Shown here in pieces: positions 17,051 through 25,240 of a DNA stretch of 64,000 bases (position 1 is the stretch's first letter; every line of letters starts with the position of its first letter). The stretch is from positions 1-64,000 of the forward strand of contig JALDRC010000009.1 in the NCBI GenBank assembly GCA_031316115.1, written 5' to 3'. Source of the stretch: Nitrososphaeraceae archaeon. GTDB lineage: Archaea; Thermoproteota; Nitrososphaeria; Nitrososphaerales; Nitrososphaeraceae. The notes beneath the pieces are model-generated. The model saw only the letters and a list, made by a program, of their open reading frames with translations, did not search any database and had not been told where the DNA came from. Position numbers and translations under genes: made by a program.

Positions 17051-17527
17051 TTGAACTCAGATAATGAACGACATAGTAGAGGTAGAAAACAACAAAATAG
17101 AGTCGAATGGAGAAGAGAACAGGCTCAATTATTAGCATCACATGGCTACTCTCAAAGGGACATTGCTAGCAAACTTCAAGTGAGTATTGGAACGGTAAAC
17201 AAAGATATCTCATTTCTAAGAGAACAGGCCAAGAAAATCATACAGGAATACATCGATGAGAAAATACCTGAGGAGTATGAAAAATGTCTGACTGGAATTA
17301 ATTCCATTTTAAAAGAATCATGGGATATAGCAAATAATGCAAAAGACTCTAGAGAAAAGATGCAAGCATTATCATTGGCTAAAGACTGTTATTCCCAAAG
17401 GTTAGATTTATTGACAAACTCAAGTGTTATATCTGATTCGATACGTTTTATACAAAAATCTAAACAAGAAATAGAAAACATATCCACTACTACACAAACA
17501 GAACAGGAATTAACAACCAAGTTCTAA
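17051..17527 (+). CDS. Terminase small-subunit-like protein
   Basis: A 158-residue protein. Residues 20-58 form a helix-turn-helix (EQAQLLASHGYSQRDIASKLQVSIGTVNKDISFL), followed by a long helical oligomerisation part. This is the architecture of TerS proteins, and the gene lies 30 nt upstream of the large terminase subunit. TerS recognises the packaging site. A regulator with a sigma-like HTH is the alternative; the TerL neighbour decides for TerS. TTG start at 17051. Confidence 0.65.
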   Translation: MNSDNERHSRGRKQQNRVEWRREQAQLLASHGYSQRDIASKLQVSIGTVNKDISFLREQAKKIIQEYIDEKIPEEYEKCLTGINSILKESWDIANNAKDSREKMQALSLAKDCYSQRLDLLTNSSVISDSIRFIQKSKQEIENISTTTQTEQELTTKF

Positions 17528-17557
17528 CAAATTGACCAATCAACAGATTAAACAGAC

Positions 17558-19051
17558 ATGACATTCAAAGATCTATCAAAAATAATCTCACTAGTATCAA
17601 ATAATGAAAAAAATCGTATGATCCATAGACAAGATCATTTCTCTGCTTCAGTCCATATCCAACAGTCCTTAGAACGGCTAAGCCATATTCCGTTCTGGGT
17701 ATGGGCTGATTCTATCAAACACAGAGATTTGTACGTTCAGACCCAAGCCAATTGTTGTTTTAACCATATAATCGGGTTGCCACAGAAAAATGATAAAGAA
17801 TATCCATTATTTGATTCTGAGAAATTAGTAATAGATGCAATAGAAAACAATCAGCATATCTGGATCAAAAAAGCAAGAGGGATTGGAATAACAGAACTTA
17901 TTCTAAGATATTTGGCCTGGAAATGTATGTCTTCAAATGAACTGGATGGTAAATCTATATTTTTGGTATCAGGTACCAGGGAAGAATTCAGCAATAACAT
18001 AAAGATACGTCTTGCCAAGTTATTTGAACGGAATTTTCCCAACATGCGATTTGAATCCAAATATACTGAACTATGGCTTAACAATACCTGGATCAAAGTC
18101 TTTCCTACCAAAAGAATACAGGATTTAAGAGGCTATACCGATGTTTCCTATCTTTTCATAGATGAGGCTGATTACTTTGAACCTGCAGAGCAGAACGAAT
18201 TAGAGTATGTGATAAAATCCTATGAGGAAAAAAGCAAATGCAAAATTATATTGGCAAGTACACCCAATAGACCAGATTATCTATTTGCAAGGATAGAGAA
18301 GAATGAAATATTCAAAGATTTCTTTCATAAACTATTTCTAGATTATACTCATGGACTTGGGAAAATATTTGACACTGATTTTATACAACGAGAAAGAGAG
18401 AGGAATGAAACGTATTTTGAACGTGAATACAATCTCAAATACTTAGGGAAGATAGGGAATGTATTTCCACTGGTTGATATTGATAAAGCAACTCAATTAG
18501 GAATTCAGTATAAAGATTTAGCAACAAACCCATTTGCTTTGCACATAGGTGGTGTAGATTTTGGATTTAGTAGTTCAGTAACGGCCTTATACATTGCAGA
18601 ACTAGATCCACAACTACAAATTGTTAGAATAATAACAGGTAAGGAATATGACAAGAAAACTCCAAGCGAGATAGCAAATGATATGTTCTCATTACATACT
18701 CAGATACCAAATCTTTCATGGTTTGTTGATGGTGCTAACAGAGGTGCAGTCAATGAATGTAAGAGTAAATACGGTGAAAGTCTGAACTGGGAAAAAGTAG
18801 AAGATATCAATATTGAAGATGATTGTATAATTCCAGTTAACTTTGGTAAAGAACATAAACAGATGCTACAACACTTGTACCAACTTCTTACAAAACAAAA
18901 ATTGGCAATTGATCCCAAGTACGATAAACTTATTCTATCGTTGAAGACTGCATATGCCGAAGAATTCAATCTAGATAAGACATCAACTGTTCACAATGAC
19001 CATCTTGACAGCCTACGTCTTCTCTGCAAAGGTGTGCTGTTCGAATTATAG
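17558..19051 (+). CDS. Terminase large subunit
   Basis: A 497-residue DNA-packaging motor. ATPase: Walker A-like KARGIGIT at 105-112, Walker B LFIDEAD at 199-205 and coupling motif ILASTP near 231-236. RNase H-like nuclease: GGVDFGFSSS (Asp334), WFVDGAN (Asp391) and HNDHLDSLR (Asp481 and Asp484) supply the acidic metal ligands. All motifs are intact. It would package concatemeric DNA of a head-tail virus, yet no portal or capsid gene is recognisable nearby. Confidence 0.9.
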   Translation: MTFKDLSKIISLVSNNEKNRMIHRQDHFSASVHIQQSLERLSHIPFWVWADSIKHRDLYVQTQANCCFNHIIGLPQKNDKEYPLFDSEKLVIDAIENNQHIWIKKARGIGITELILRYLAWKCMSSNELDGKSIFLVSGTREEFSNNIKIRLAKLFERNFPNMRFESKYTELWLNNTWIKVFPTKRIQDLRGYTDVSYLFIDEADYFEPAEQNELEYVIKSYEEKSKCKIILASTPNRPDYLFARIEKNEIFKDFFHKLFLDYTHGLGKIFDTDFIQRERERNETYFEREYNLKYLGKIGNVFPLVDIDKATQLGIQYKDLATNPFALHIGGVDFGFSSSVTALYIAELDPQLQIVRIITGKEYDKKTPSEIANDMFSLHTQIPNLSWFVDGANRGAVNECKSKYGESLNWEKVEDINIEDDCIIPVNFGKEHKQMLQHLYQLLTKQKLAIDPKYDKLILSLKTAYAEEFNLDKTSTVHNDHLDSLRLLCKGVLFEL

Positions 19052-19087
19052 TGACATTTAAGAGTAATAATAAATAACAATAAAGAT

Positions 19088-19549
19088 ATGCCTGGATTTA
19101 AAAAACGTAGAGATTATTTTACTTCTATAACCGATAATTATTATAGTTCAGACCCAGAAGATAAAAGATATTGTGTCCACTGTGAATCCTTTGGATTTCC
19201 ATACAAGGAACTAAAACCTAGAGTTTATCAACCACATGAATACATAAATGGACAGATACCACAAGACTCTGAGAACTTCCTACAGTGCTACGAATGCGGA
19301 ACTATATATCCAGTAGAACATGGCAAACAGGAAAGTACTATAGCAGGTTTCAAGGAAGTACCAGAGACAATTCACGATAGCAAAAGGTTAAAGGTAGAAC
19401 ACTTTGTAAAACCCAGACATAACAGAAATAATAATAGTAATAGAAAGGTTAGACGTGAACCAGAAGAATTAGACGATTTTATAAAGGATCGAATTGATAG
19501 AGGTAATACGTTAATTAGTTATTCAGATAATTCTGCAGATTTGGAATAA
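19088..19549 (+). CDS. Zinc-ribbon element protein after TerL
   Basis: A 153-residue protein. Two Cys pairs (RYCVHCESFGFPYKE and LQCYECGTIYP) about 45 residues apart frame a zinc-binding N-terminal domain. The rest is basic and charged (KPRHNRNNNSNRKVRREPEELDDF). It follows TerL by 36 nt. It could be a packaging accessory protein, but no homology is recognised. Confidence 0.5.
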   Translation: MPGFKKRRDYFTSITDNYYSSDPEDKRYCVHCESFGFPYKELKPRVYQPHEYINGQIPQDSENFLQCYECGTIYPVEHGKQESTIAGFKEVPETIHDSKRLKVEHFVKPRHNRNNNSNRKVRREPEELDDFIKDRIDRGNTLISYSDNSADLE

Positions 19550-19563
19550 TATAATAAAAATGA

Positions 19564-19607
19564 AGAGAGTAGGATATTACACGTGATAAGAGTTACCCCT
19601 ACTCTCT
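19564..19607. terminator. Hairpin downstream of the terminase operon
   Basis: Perfect 10-bp arms (AGAGAGTAGG at 19564-19573 and CCTACTCTCT at 19598-19607) enclose a 24-nt loop, 15 nt after the last stop of the TerS-TerL-zinc-ribbon block. No downstream T-tract is obvious, so it may be an RNA-stability hairpin instead of a terminator. The following 225 nt up to 19832 hold nothing recognisable. Confidence 0.45.
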
Positions 19608-19832
19608 CCATATGCTTGCCGTTAGTATTTTGTATTTATGGTGTTCGAGTATAAGTTATGATCCTAGAAATTAGTTAGGATAGATTAGTTATCTCTTATT
19701 GTTATTTTAACAATAAATTACACTTCAAATACTGTTTGTTGCGTTATTATAAAGTACTTGGTAATTTAGACTATTTATATATTGGTTTTATTTACTAACT
19801 TACTAGCAAATAATCGATTATTCAATAATTAG

Positions 19833-20009
19833 TCAGTTCCTACGTTCCAAATATTCATAACATGCGTCATTGATCACTCCAGACAAAGTCTGATCGCTAT
19901 CAATTGCATGACGCTTCAATTTCTTTAGCAAGTCATAACTCAGATGAACAGTAGTCTTTGTAATCATTTGATTTAATGGAATTAGTTTAGGTTCTGTTTC
20001 AGTAGTCAT
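19833..20009 (-). CDS. 58-aa ribbon-helix-helix regulator
   Basis: ATG at 20009 gives 58 residues. TKTTVHLSYDLLKKLKRHAI then DSDQTLSGVINDACYEYLERR is a textbook RHH fold: basic beta strand and two helices. It is divergent from the gene at 20113, with repeated CGATAATTA boxes between them. It probably represses that gene and itself, and perhaps the integrase (inference). Confidence 0.75.
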   Translation of the reverse strand: MTTETEPKLIPLNQMITKTTVHLSYDLLKKLKRHAIDSDQTLSGVINDACYEYLERRN

Positions 20010-20112
20010 TCTATTATCGATAATTAGACTTATCTGTTTATAAATATTTCCACTTATCCATAATTACATATAGACTTAAATATGCTGTTAAAGTATAGAA
20101 TAACCGATAATT
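20010..20112. promoter_or_regulatory. Divergent promoter with repeated CGATAATTA boxes
   Basis: CGATAATTA occurs at 20018-20026 and again at 20105-20113, the second copy touching the start of the rightward gene. TTATCGATAA (20014-20023) is palindromic. AT-rich TATA-like sequences lie between. A likely operator pair for the 58-aa RHH protein. Confidence 0.5.
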
Positions 20113-20814
20113 ATGCCGACAAAAAGTAAAGATACTCATGTAGACGTTCCAGTGGAACAAAAGAAGACAGTAATTCCAGAAATATTTAAGGATTGGAACA
20201 ACAGAACAGAACAGAGTTACAGAAAGCACCAGTTTGTTAACCAGATACCTGAAACGTTATACTTCCAGAATAAACACTTTCTAAAGAATATAGACGCAGA
20301 CAAATATCCAGAAGCAATACAGAGAGAAGTTACCAAGATAGTTAGAATAAAAGCACCAGATTATAATTCCAAAACAAGAGAACACAAAGAGTTCGTATAT
20401 TGGTATGAGAACTGGTATGGTAGAGATTGGCTGAATAGAACGGTTGCTCCAGTAACAGACCATGTTGAAGGACAATATTGGGAGCAAGAGAGTGAACCAG
20501 TTTATGATAGAGAACAATTAATCGGACATAACAGAGTTGGACAACATGAAGTGTTTTACATACCTTTCAGTAAGAAAGCAGTTGAAGATATTATATCCAA
20601 GAGCACTATTAACAAAGAACAAATTAAATTCTTAGTGAAGACTCCAAAAATGCGTAATGACGAATTTACCTTTGAACAATTCACACAGTCAACCTTTGAC
20701 GAATGTGTTGAAATGATAATGCATCAAGGCGGTCCACACAGATACGCTTACGACCAACTAAAGCAGAAGCAAAAGGATGCTGAACTACTCAAGCAACAAA
20801 AACAATATTCCTAA
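20113..20814 (+). CDS. Hypothetical element protein
   Basis: A 233-residue soluble, charged protein with many aromatic residues (KEFVYWYENWYGRDWLNRTV) and a Gln/Lys-rich helical tail. No signal, membrane segment or known motif. It lies between an RHH regulator and the convergent integrase. A structural role (for example a coat protein) can be neither claimed nor excluded; structure prediction would be the direct test. Confidence 0.5.
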   Translation: MPTKSKDTHVDVPVEQKKTVIPEIFKDWNNRTEQSYRKHQFVNQIPETLYFQNKHFLKNIDADKYPEAIQREVTKIVRIKAPDYNSKTREHKEFVYWYENWYGRDWLNRTVAPVTDHVEGQYWEQESEPVYDREQLIGHNRVGQHEVFYIPFSKKAVEDIISKSTINKEQIKFLVKTPKMRNDEFTFEQFTQSTFDECVEMIMHQGGPHRYAYDQLKQKQKDAELLKQQKQYS

Positions 20815-20822
20815 TTCTTTAT

Positions 20823-22247
20823 TTATTTACTACTATTACGATCTACAAACTTTACTCCATATTTCTGTTGTAAATCTGGTCTATCCTTAATAAGCAAAAA
20901 CCATTGCTTGTGAATATCTTCATTCATTTCCTTCTGTATTTTCTCCGACTCTGATAATGGTTCACCATTTGGAAACATTGCATAATACTTTCCTTTTGTC
21001 TCTGTTAGTTTCTTCAGTTCCTTCTGGTGTTCTATTCTATCCACCTTCTCATACTTGTCAAACATTTGCAGAATGAAATCTTCCATTGATTTTAGTTTCT
21101 TATCGATAACATAATTCTGATACTGGTTCTTTTCATTCAACTCTTTGACCTGCTTTGACAAACGAAATTCTTCGTTTATCGTTAGGTCATTGATAGCGGC
21201 CTTATAGCCCTTGCATTCTGCTGTACCTTCCAGTAACGTATTCATATCTGGTTTAAAGTAATGACTTTTCACACCTGGTAATTTATGACCCATTAACAAC
21301 TCAACAAAGTCTGGATATACTCCTGCTTTACGGCATTCAGTATCAAAGAACTTGCGTAAGCCATGGGTTAGCATTGTAGAATTCTTGCCTACCTTCTTTT
21401 TGTTTTGATAATCGTATTCAAGTTTCTGCCTTAATGCAGAATATTTTACTAAAACCTCATTAACCAAGTATCTTAAAAGTCCTAATCCTATATGTCTGGG
21501 ATTATTGACTTTAAACATATCATCAGGATTGAATTGTTCCCTAAGTAATGGACTTATATCCTTTAGTGTTTCACCTGCATGTTTTCTATAGTCCAGATAA
21601 GCATCTATTACAGCGGTGCATTCTGGGGTACAAAATGTTTTATAATTAGATTTCCTGGAACCCTCGTAGACGGATATCTGATAAATTCCTAATTCTGGAT
21701 TTTTGACTAGATTCCTTAATTTGAGTGATGGGATAGCACCAACTCGCATACCAGAAGAAGCAATTAATAAAATAATTATTTTGGTTCTGGTATCATTAGC
21801 ACTTTTTAGCATTGTGTGAATCTCGTCTCTGGTATAGGGCCTATCCTCTTCTATCGGTGCTGTTTCTGTTGTGTCGGTATTTTGGTCATCGTCATCACCC
21901 AGATACATCTTTATCAACTTCCATTTGAATTCGTAATCGGAATTTACGTAGTAGAATTTTTTAATAGAGTCTAGATAGAAGGATGCAGAACGGTAAGATA
22001 CTCCGCCTCTTTCCTGCCTCAAATAAACCAAAAATGATTTGATATTATCCTCTATGATCTTTTTGTCAAGGCCTTCTACAAGTCTGGAATATTTGCCTTC
22101 TTTGATACCAAGAAAAGTCATGAAATACCCAACTCTTTTTACATAAACAGTTTTGGTATCTTTAGATTTGAGTGAATTGATAAAGTTAGAATAATAATAT
22201 TGGTCTTTCTGGTTCTGATGCTCCTGCTCTTCCTGCCTAGTTTGCAT
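20823..22247 (-). CDS. Tyrosine recombinase / integrase
   Basis: A 474-residue integrase. The N-terminal SAM-like core-binding region spans about 20-115. The catalytic residues are Arg168 (SSGMRVGAI), Lys199 or Lys203 in the beta hairpin (YEGSRKSNYKTF), His295-x-x-Arg298 (THGLRKF), His321 (LMGHKLPG) and Tyr330 (KSHYFKP). All are present, so it should be active. An extra helical, coiled-coil-like C terminus of about 140 residues follows the tyrosine. It marks the right end of the element; no tRNA gene adjoins, so the target is not a tRNA seen here. Confidence 0.92.
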   Translation of the reverse strand: MQTRQEEQEHQNQKDQYYYSNFINSLKSKDTKTVYVKRVGYFMTFLGIKEGKYSRLVEGLDKKIIEDNIKSFLVYLRQERGGVSYRSASFYLDSIKKFYYVNSDYEFKWKLIKMYLGDDDDQNTDTTETAPIEEDRPYTRDEIHTMLKSANDTRTKIIILLIASSGMRVGAIPSLKLRNLVKNPELGIYQISVYEGSRKSNYKTFCTPECTAVIDAYLDYRKHAGETLKDISPLLREQFNPDDMFKVNNPRHIGLGLLRYLVNEVLVKYSALRQKLEYDYQNKKKVGKNSTMLTHGLRKFFDTECRKAGVYPDFVELLMGHKLPGVKSHYFKPDMNTLLEGTAECKGYKAAINDLTINEEFRLSKQVKELNEKNQYQNYVIDKKLKSMEDFILQMFDKYEKVDRIEHQKELKKLTETKGKYYAMFPNGEPLSESEKIQKEMNEDIHKQWFLLIKDRPDLQQKYGVKFVDRNSSK

Positions 22248-22520
22248 TACGCTATCATGTAGGAAACTTGTATATATTGATAGTATATATTCACAGTATT
22301 ATAAAATATTGAAAAAGCAATTTAGTAATTTTCATCAATTTAATGATAAAGATATACATTTTATAAAACATCCACTAGATTAGAATTATTAAAATTGCTT
22401 ATTACCTATAAGACAAATTTATTATCTACAATTTTGGACTTTCAGTTCGGTATTCTAGGATACATTTTTTATTTTAATTCTGAATAGATAATATCAATAA
22501 AAGTATTATAGCACCATTAA
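22248..22520. other. Spacer at the right edge of the mobile element
   Basis: No gene. TTAATTCTGAAT at 22474-22485 repeats the left-edge copy (6226-6237). At 12 bp in AT-rich DNA this is only a weak candidate attachment repeat. Confidence 0.3.
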
Positions 22521-22689
22521 TGAACAGGAACAACCAAATCAGTAGCAAGCGCACAAATAACAGAAAATTGTTCACATCTCAATCTTTTAGACCGTCCATA
22601 AACAAGAAAATAACAGATTTAATTTAGTACTTTTCATATTATTGTTCGTCATAGGTGCAGGTTTTGGTTGGACTGGATGTCCAAATTAA
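22521..22689 (+). pseudogene. Frameshifted small membrane-protein remnant
   Basis: ATG at 22521 opens 35 codons of basic sequence (MNRNNQISSKRTNNRKLFTS...). In the next frame a hydrophobic segment (LVLFILLFVIGAGFGWTGCPN) runs to a TAA at 22687. The two parts join if one frameshift near 22620 is corrected, giving a basic N terminus plus one membrane helix. No homologue recognised. Confidence 0.4.
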
Positions 22690-22922
22690 ATAAGATGGGA
22701 TATCATCACGGTATTTTATTACTAGCATAAAACTATTGTTTTATTTCAGAGTACTTTGAAATAGTTAAACAAACTTGAATATTTTACTAATTTTATAAAA
22801 CAAGATATCTAATTATCTAATATTCTCCAATTCCTAAAAACATTATACTACTACTTTATATTCAAACAATAACTAATTTTTGTTCGTACGCTAAATATAC
22901 TATATTTGAATGTAATAGAACA

Positions 22923-23537
22923 ATGAATAGTAAAACAAAAACTAGCTCAATGTTCCTGTTAATTGCAGTACTTGTTGCCGGAACAATATCAATGACTACT
23001 CCATCTTCTTTCGCTGCACCCGTATACTATAGTTATGAAGAAGAATATGCACAGAATGCAATTCCAATAGACTATGATAGTTATGACGATTCGTATGATA
23101 AAGATCCATATGCAATAGACTATGATAGTTATGACGATTCGTATGATAAAGATCCATATGCTAAATCCTATAATGATTATGATGGTGAATATGAAAAACA
23201 AGATCCGTATGCAGATAACTCATATTTTGAAGATGAGTAGTAAGATCCATTAGCAATAAACCATTACAAAGATCCTAAAAGCGGAAGAGTTCAGAAGATA
23301 AAATGTACTAATAGCAATGTTGATGTAAAGGATGTAGATGTTAGCCAATACGTTTGAGAACTGAGATCAGATGCAGCCACCGCAGAAGCATTACAAGAGG
23401 ATGGAACTGGCACAAGAGATTGAAATGGTAATAGAATAGCTGACGATAGGGATATTAACATAGGCGTGAACCTAGTAAATGTCTATTTAGATATTGATCT
23501 TAATGGACGGTTAAGTGTAATACCTCTTTTGCAGTAA
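22923..23537 (+). pseudogene. Exported repeat protein gene interrupted by four in-frame stops
   Basis: One uninterrupted 205-codon frame starts with ATG and a signal peptide (MFLLIAVLVAGTISMTTPSSFA). It contains TAG and TAA at 23238-23243, TGA at 23355 and TGA at 23421, then ends at TAA 23535. The first 105 codons are rich in Tyr and Asp and carry an exact 48-bp tandem duplication (23065-23112 and 23113-23160; unit IDYDSYDDSYDKDPYA). Sequence after the stops is still protein-like (KIKCTNSNVDVKDVDV...LVNVYLDIDLNG). No frameshift has occurred. A truncated 105-residue product could still be made. Confidence 0.7.
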
Positions 23538-23730
23538 CAAAACACAAATAATTCAAAAAGAATAAGCAAATATAATTTTAATTTTTATTTTTTGTCCTTT
23601 TAAACTATTAAATAATATATTCTAATTATAACTAATATTATTTTATAAAAAAAGTACACAAATACTTTATATTCAAAACCTTCGAATAATTATTTGTATA
23701 TGAGATAATTTTATAATATTATTTTTAACA

Positions 23731-24401
23731 TTGAATAGCAGTATATCAGAAAATAATAGTGCTATTAGCAATAGCGTTGGTTGCATGAACAATTTCTACA
23801 ACGATTCCAACAACATTGTTTGCTCAATCCCAATACTACGATCAACAACAATACTATACAGAAGCTCAATATCCAGAAGATCACAAGAAAGTACCAATTA
23901 TTCCAAACAACAAGTGTAATAATTATAATATAATAATAAATGGTAAAGATAATCCTACCTCTCATCTACAGGGAATTATACGTACTGGAATGACAGGAGA
24001 AAACTATCCAACATTGGAAGATCAATGGCGAGAAACTATTATGGTGATGGGTTGAATAATATTAATAGAAACCTAGTAAATTGTACAAATTTCAATAATG
24101 ATGTCTTGACAGGAAGAGACAATGAAGGAAAAACATGTGAATATTGCTTTACCTACAATTTAGATGAAATCCAATTGAATGACCTAGTTGCGCGATATCG
24201 GAATATTGGTACTTTAGAAGGATTATGTTATCTCCTTTCTTTGATAGCAGAAAGTGGTGATACAAGAGAACTACAGTTCGCTAGTGATGAACTGCGGATC
24301 ATTTTTTTGACTCAGGTTTGCCAGTTGATTTGTATTTTACCGTATTGACTTGTCTAAATCAAGTATTCAATAAGGTCTTCCCTCTACCTGCAACACCATA
24401 A
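23731..24401 (+). pseudogene. Decayed exported-protein gene, relative of the 15865-16776 gene
   Basis: Joining frames recovers a signal peptide (IIVLLAIALVA, stop, TISTTIPTTLFAQS), then CNNYNIIINGKD and LNNINRNLVNC, which match the intact element gene's CNNIIINGID and INKNIVNFC. A C-terminal part (TCEYCFTYNLDEIQLNDLV...) follows. Lesions visible: a frameshift near 23752, an in-frame TGA near 23788, a frameshift near 24030 and another in the T-run near 24305. The original end is the TAA at 24399-24401. Confidence 0.7.
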
Positions 24402-24912
24402 CTAAACACAGAGACATTATCTCTTTTATTTTTTTAATTGGCTAACAAAATAGGAATACAAAATCTGATTCTTAATTTATAGAAGAGTTAAATCTATTAC
24501 TCTAGTGATAATATATTTATTGAATAAATCAAATGGATAGGTCACATCTAGGTTTATAAATTGCTAGGACAATCAATGTCTTGGTATTTACCCATCTACC
24601 TACCTGCCTGCCTTCCTGACTTGTGGATGGACGCGAGTACAGTCAAGACACAATCGCAGGTTATGATAGAAACAACAATTTACCCTAGGGACCTTGGACA
24701 TGTATTTGGAATATATTTTATGTATATTATTTACTTTAATGTTGTTAATCTTATTTCTGTAGAAATATTCTCAATTTCTTCGTACTCAGCAATTATCGAT
24801 TTGGATAATCGTTATTATATCATAAAAAAAACTGATTTAACTAGTTTATCGTCAGAATCATTACATAAGACCTAATGGTTATGATTACGATATAAAGCAT
24901 AGTGAAAGAAAG
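24402..24912. other. Spacer with no supported gene
   Basis: About 500 bp. A 104-codon frame at 24561-24875 begins in a ctacctacctgcctgcc low-complexity stretch and shows no protein-like features, so I do not annotate it. Confidence 0.35.
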
Positions 24913-25062
24913 ATGGCTCTATTTCACAAGAGTAGTCTGGAAAACAATAGCAAGAGAAAAAGAATTGGATTCCTTGCTTAATGCTGGGCTGGAATTGGAT
25001 TGTGGGTAACAATCTTAGCTGTAACCTTAGGAATTATAGCAATTGGGATACTGATAAGATAA
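24913..25062 (+). pseudogene. Decayed copy of the 43-aa membrane microprotein
   Basis: ATG 24913 gives MALFHKSSLENNSKRKRIG, then FLA, an in-frame TAA at 24979-24981, then CWAGIGLWVTILAVTLGI and IAIGILIR to the TAA at 25060. Start, length (49 versus 43) and the WAGxGL...AVTxG helix match the intact gene at 3429-3560. A single nonsense change separates it from an intact frame. Confidence 0.65.
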
Positions 25063-25240
25063 AAGAAAATAACAAACGTGTAATTTTTTAGTGTTTTACA
25101 ATTTTGATTATATTGGAATGCAGATCTATACAATCTTAATTTATTTTATCTTGTCTTAATTTTTGGTTATTCTAATAAGTTGTAATACCAGCATGTTAGG
25201 TAAATATATTATCTATAATGTAATACTGTTATAACTAGGA

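Noticed and set aside
22923-23537. Recoding (selenocysteine or pyrrolysine) to explain the in-frame TGA and TAG codons
   Set aside because: TAG, TAA and TGA all occur, including adjacent TAG-TAA, and no associated tRNA or recoding structure is visible; gene decay is simpler.
24561-24875. A 104-codon plus-strand frame
   Set aside because: Begins in a low-complexity CTACC/TGCC tract, has no motif and sits among pseudogenes; composition is not protein-like.
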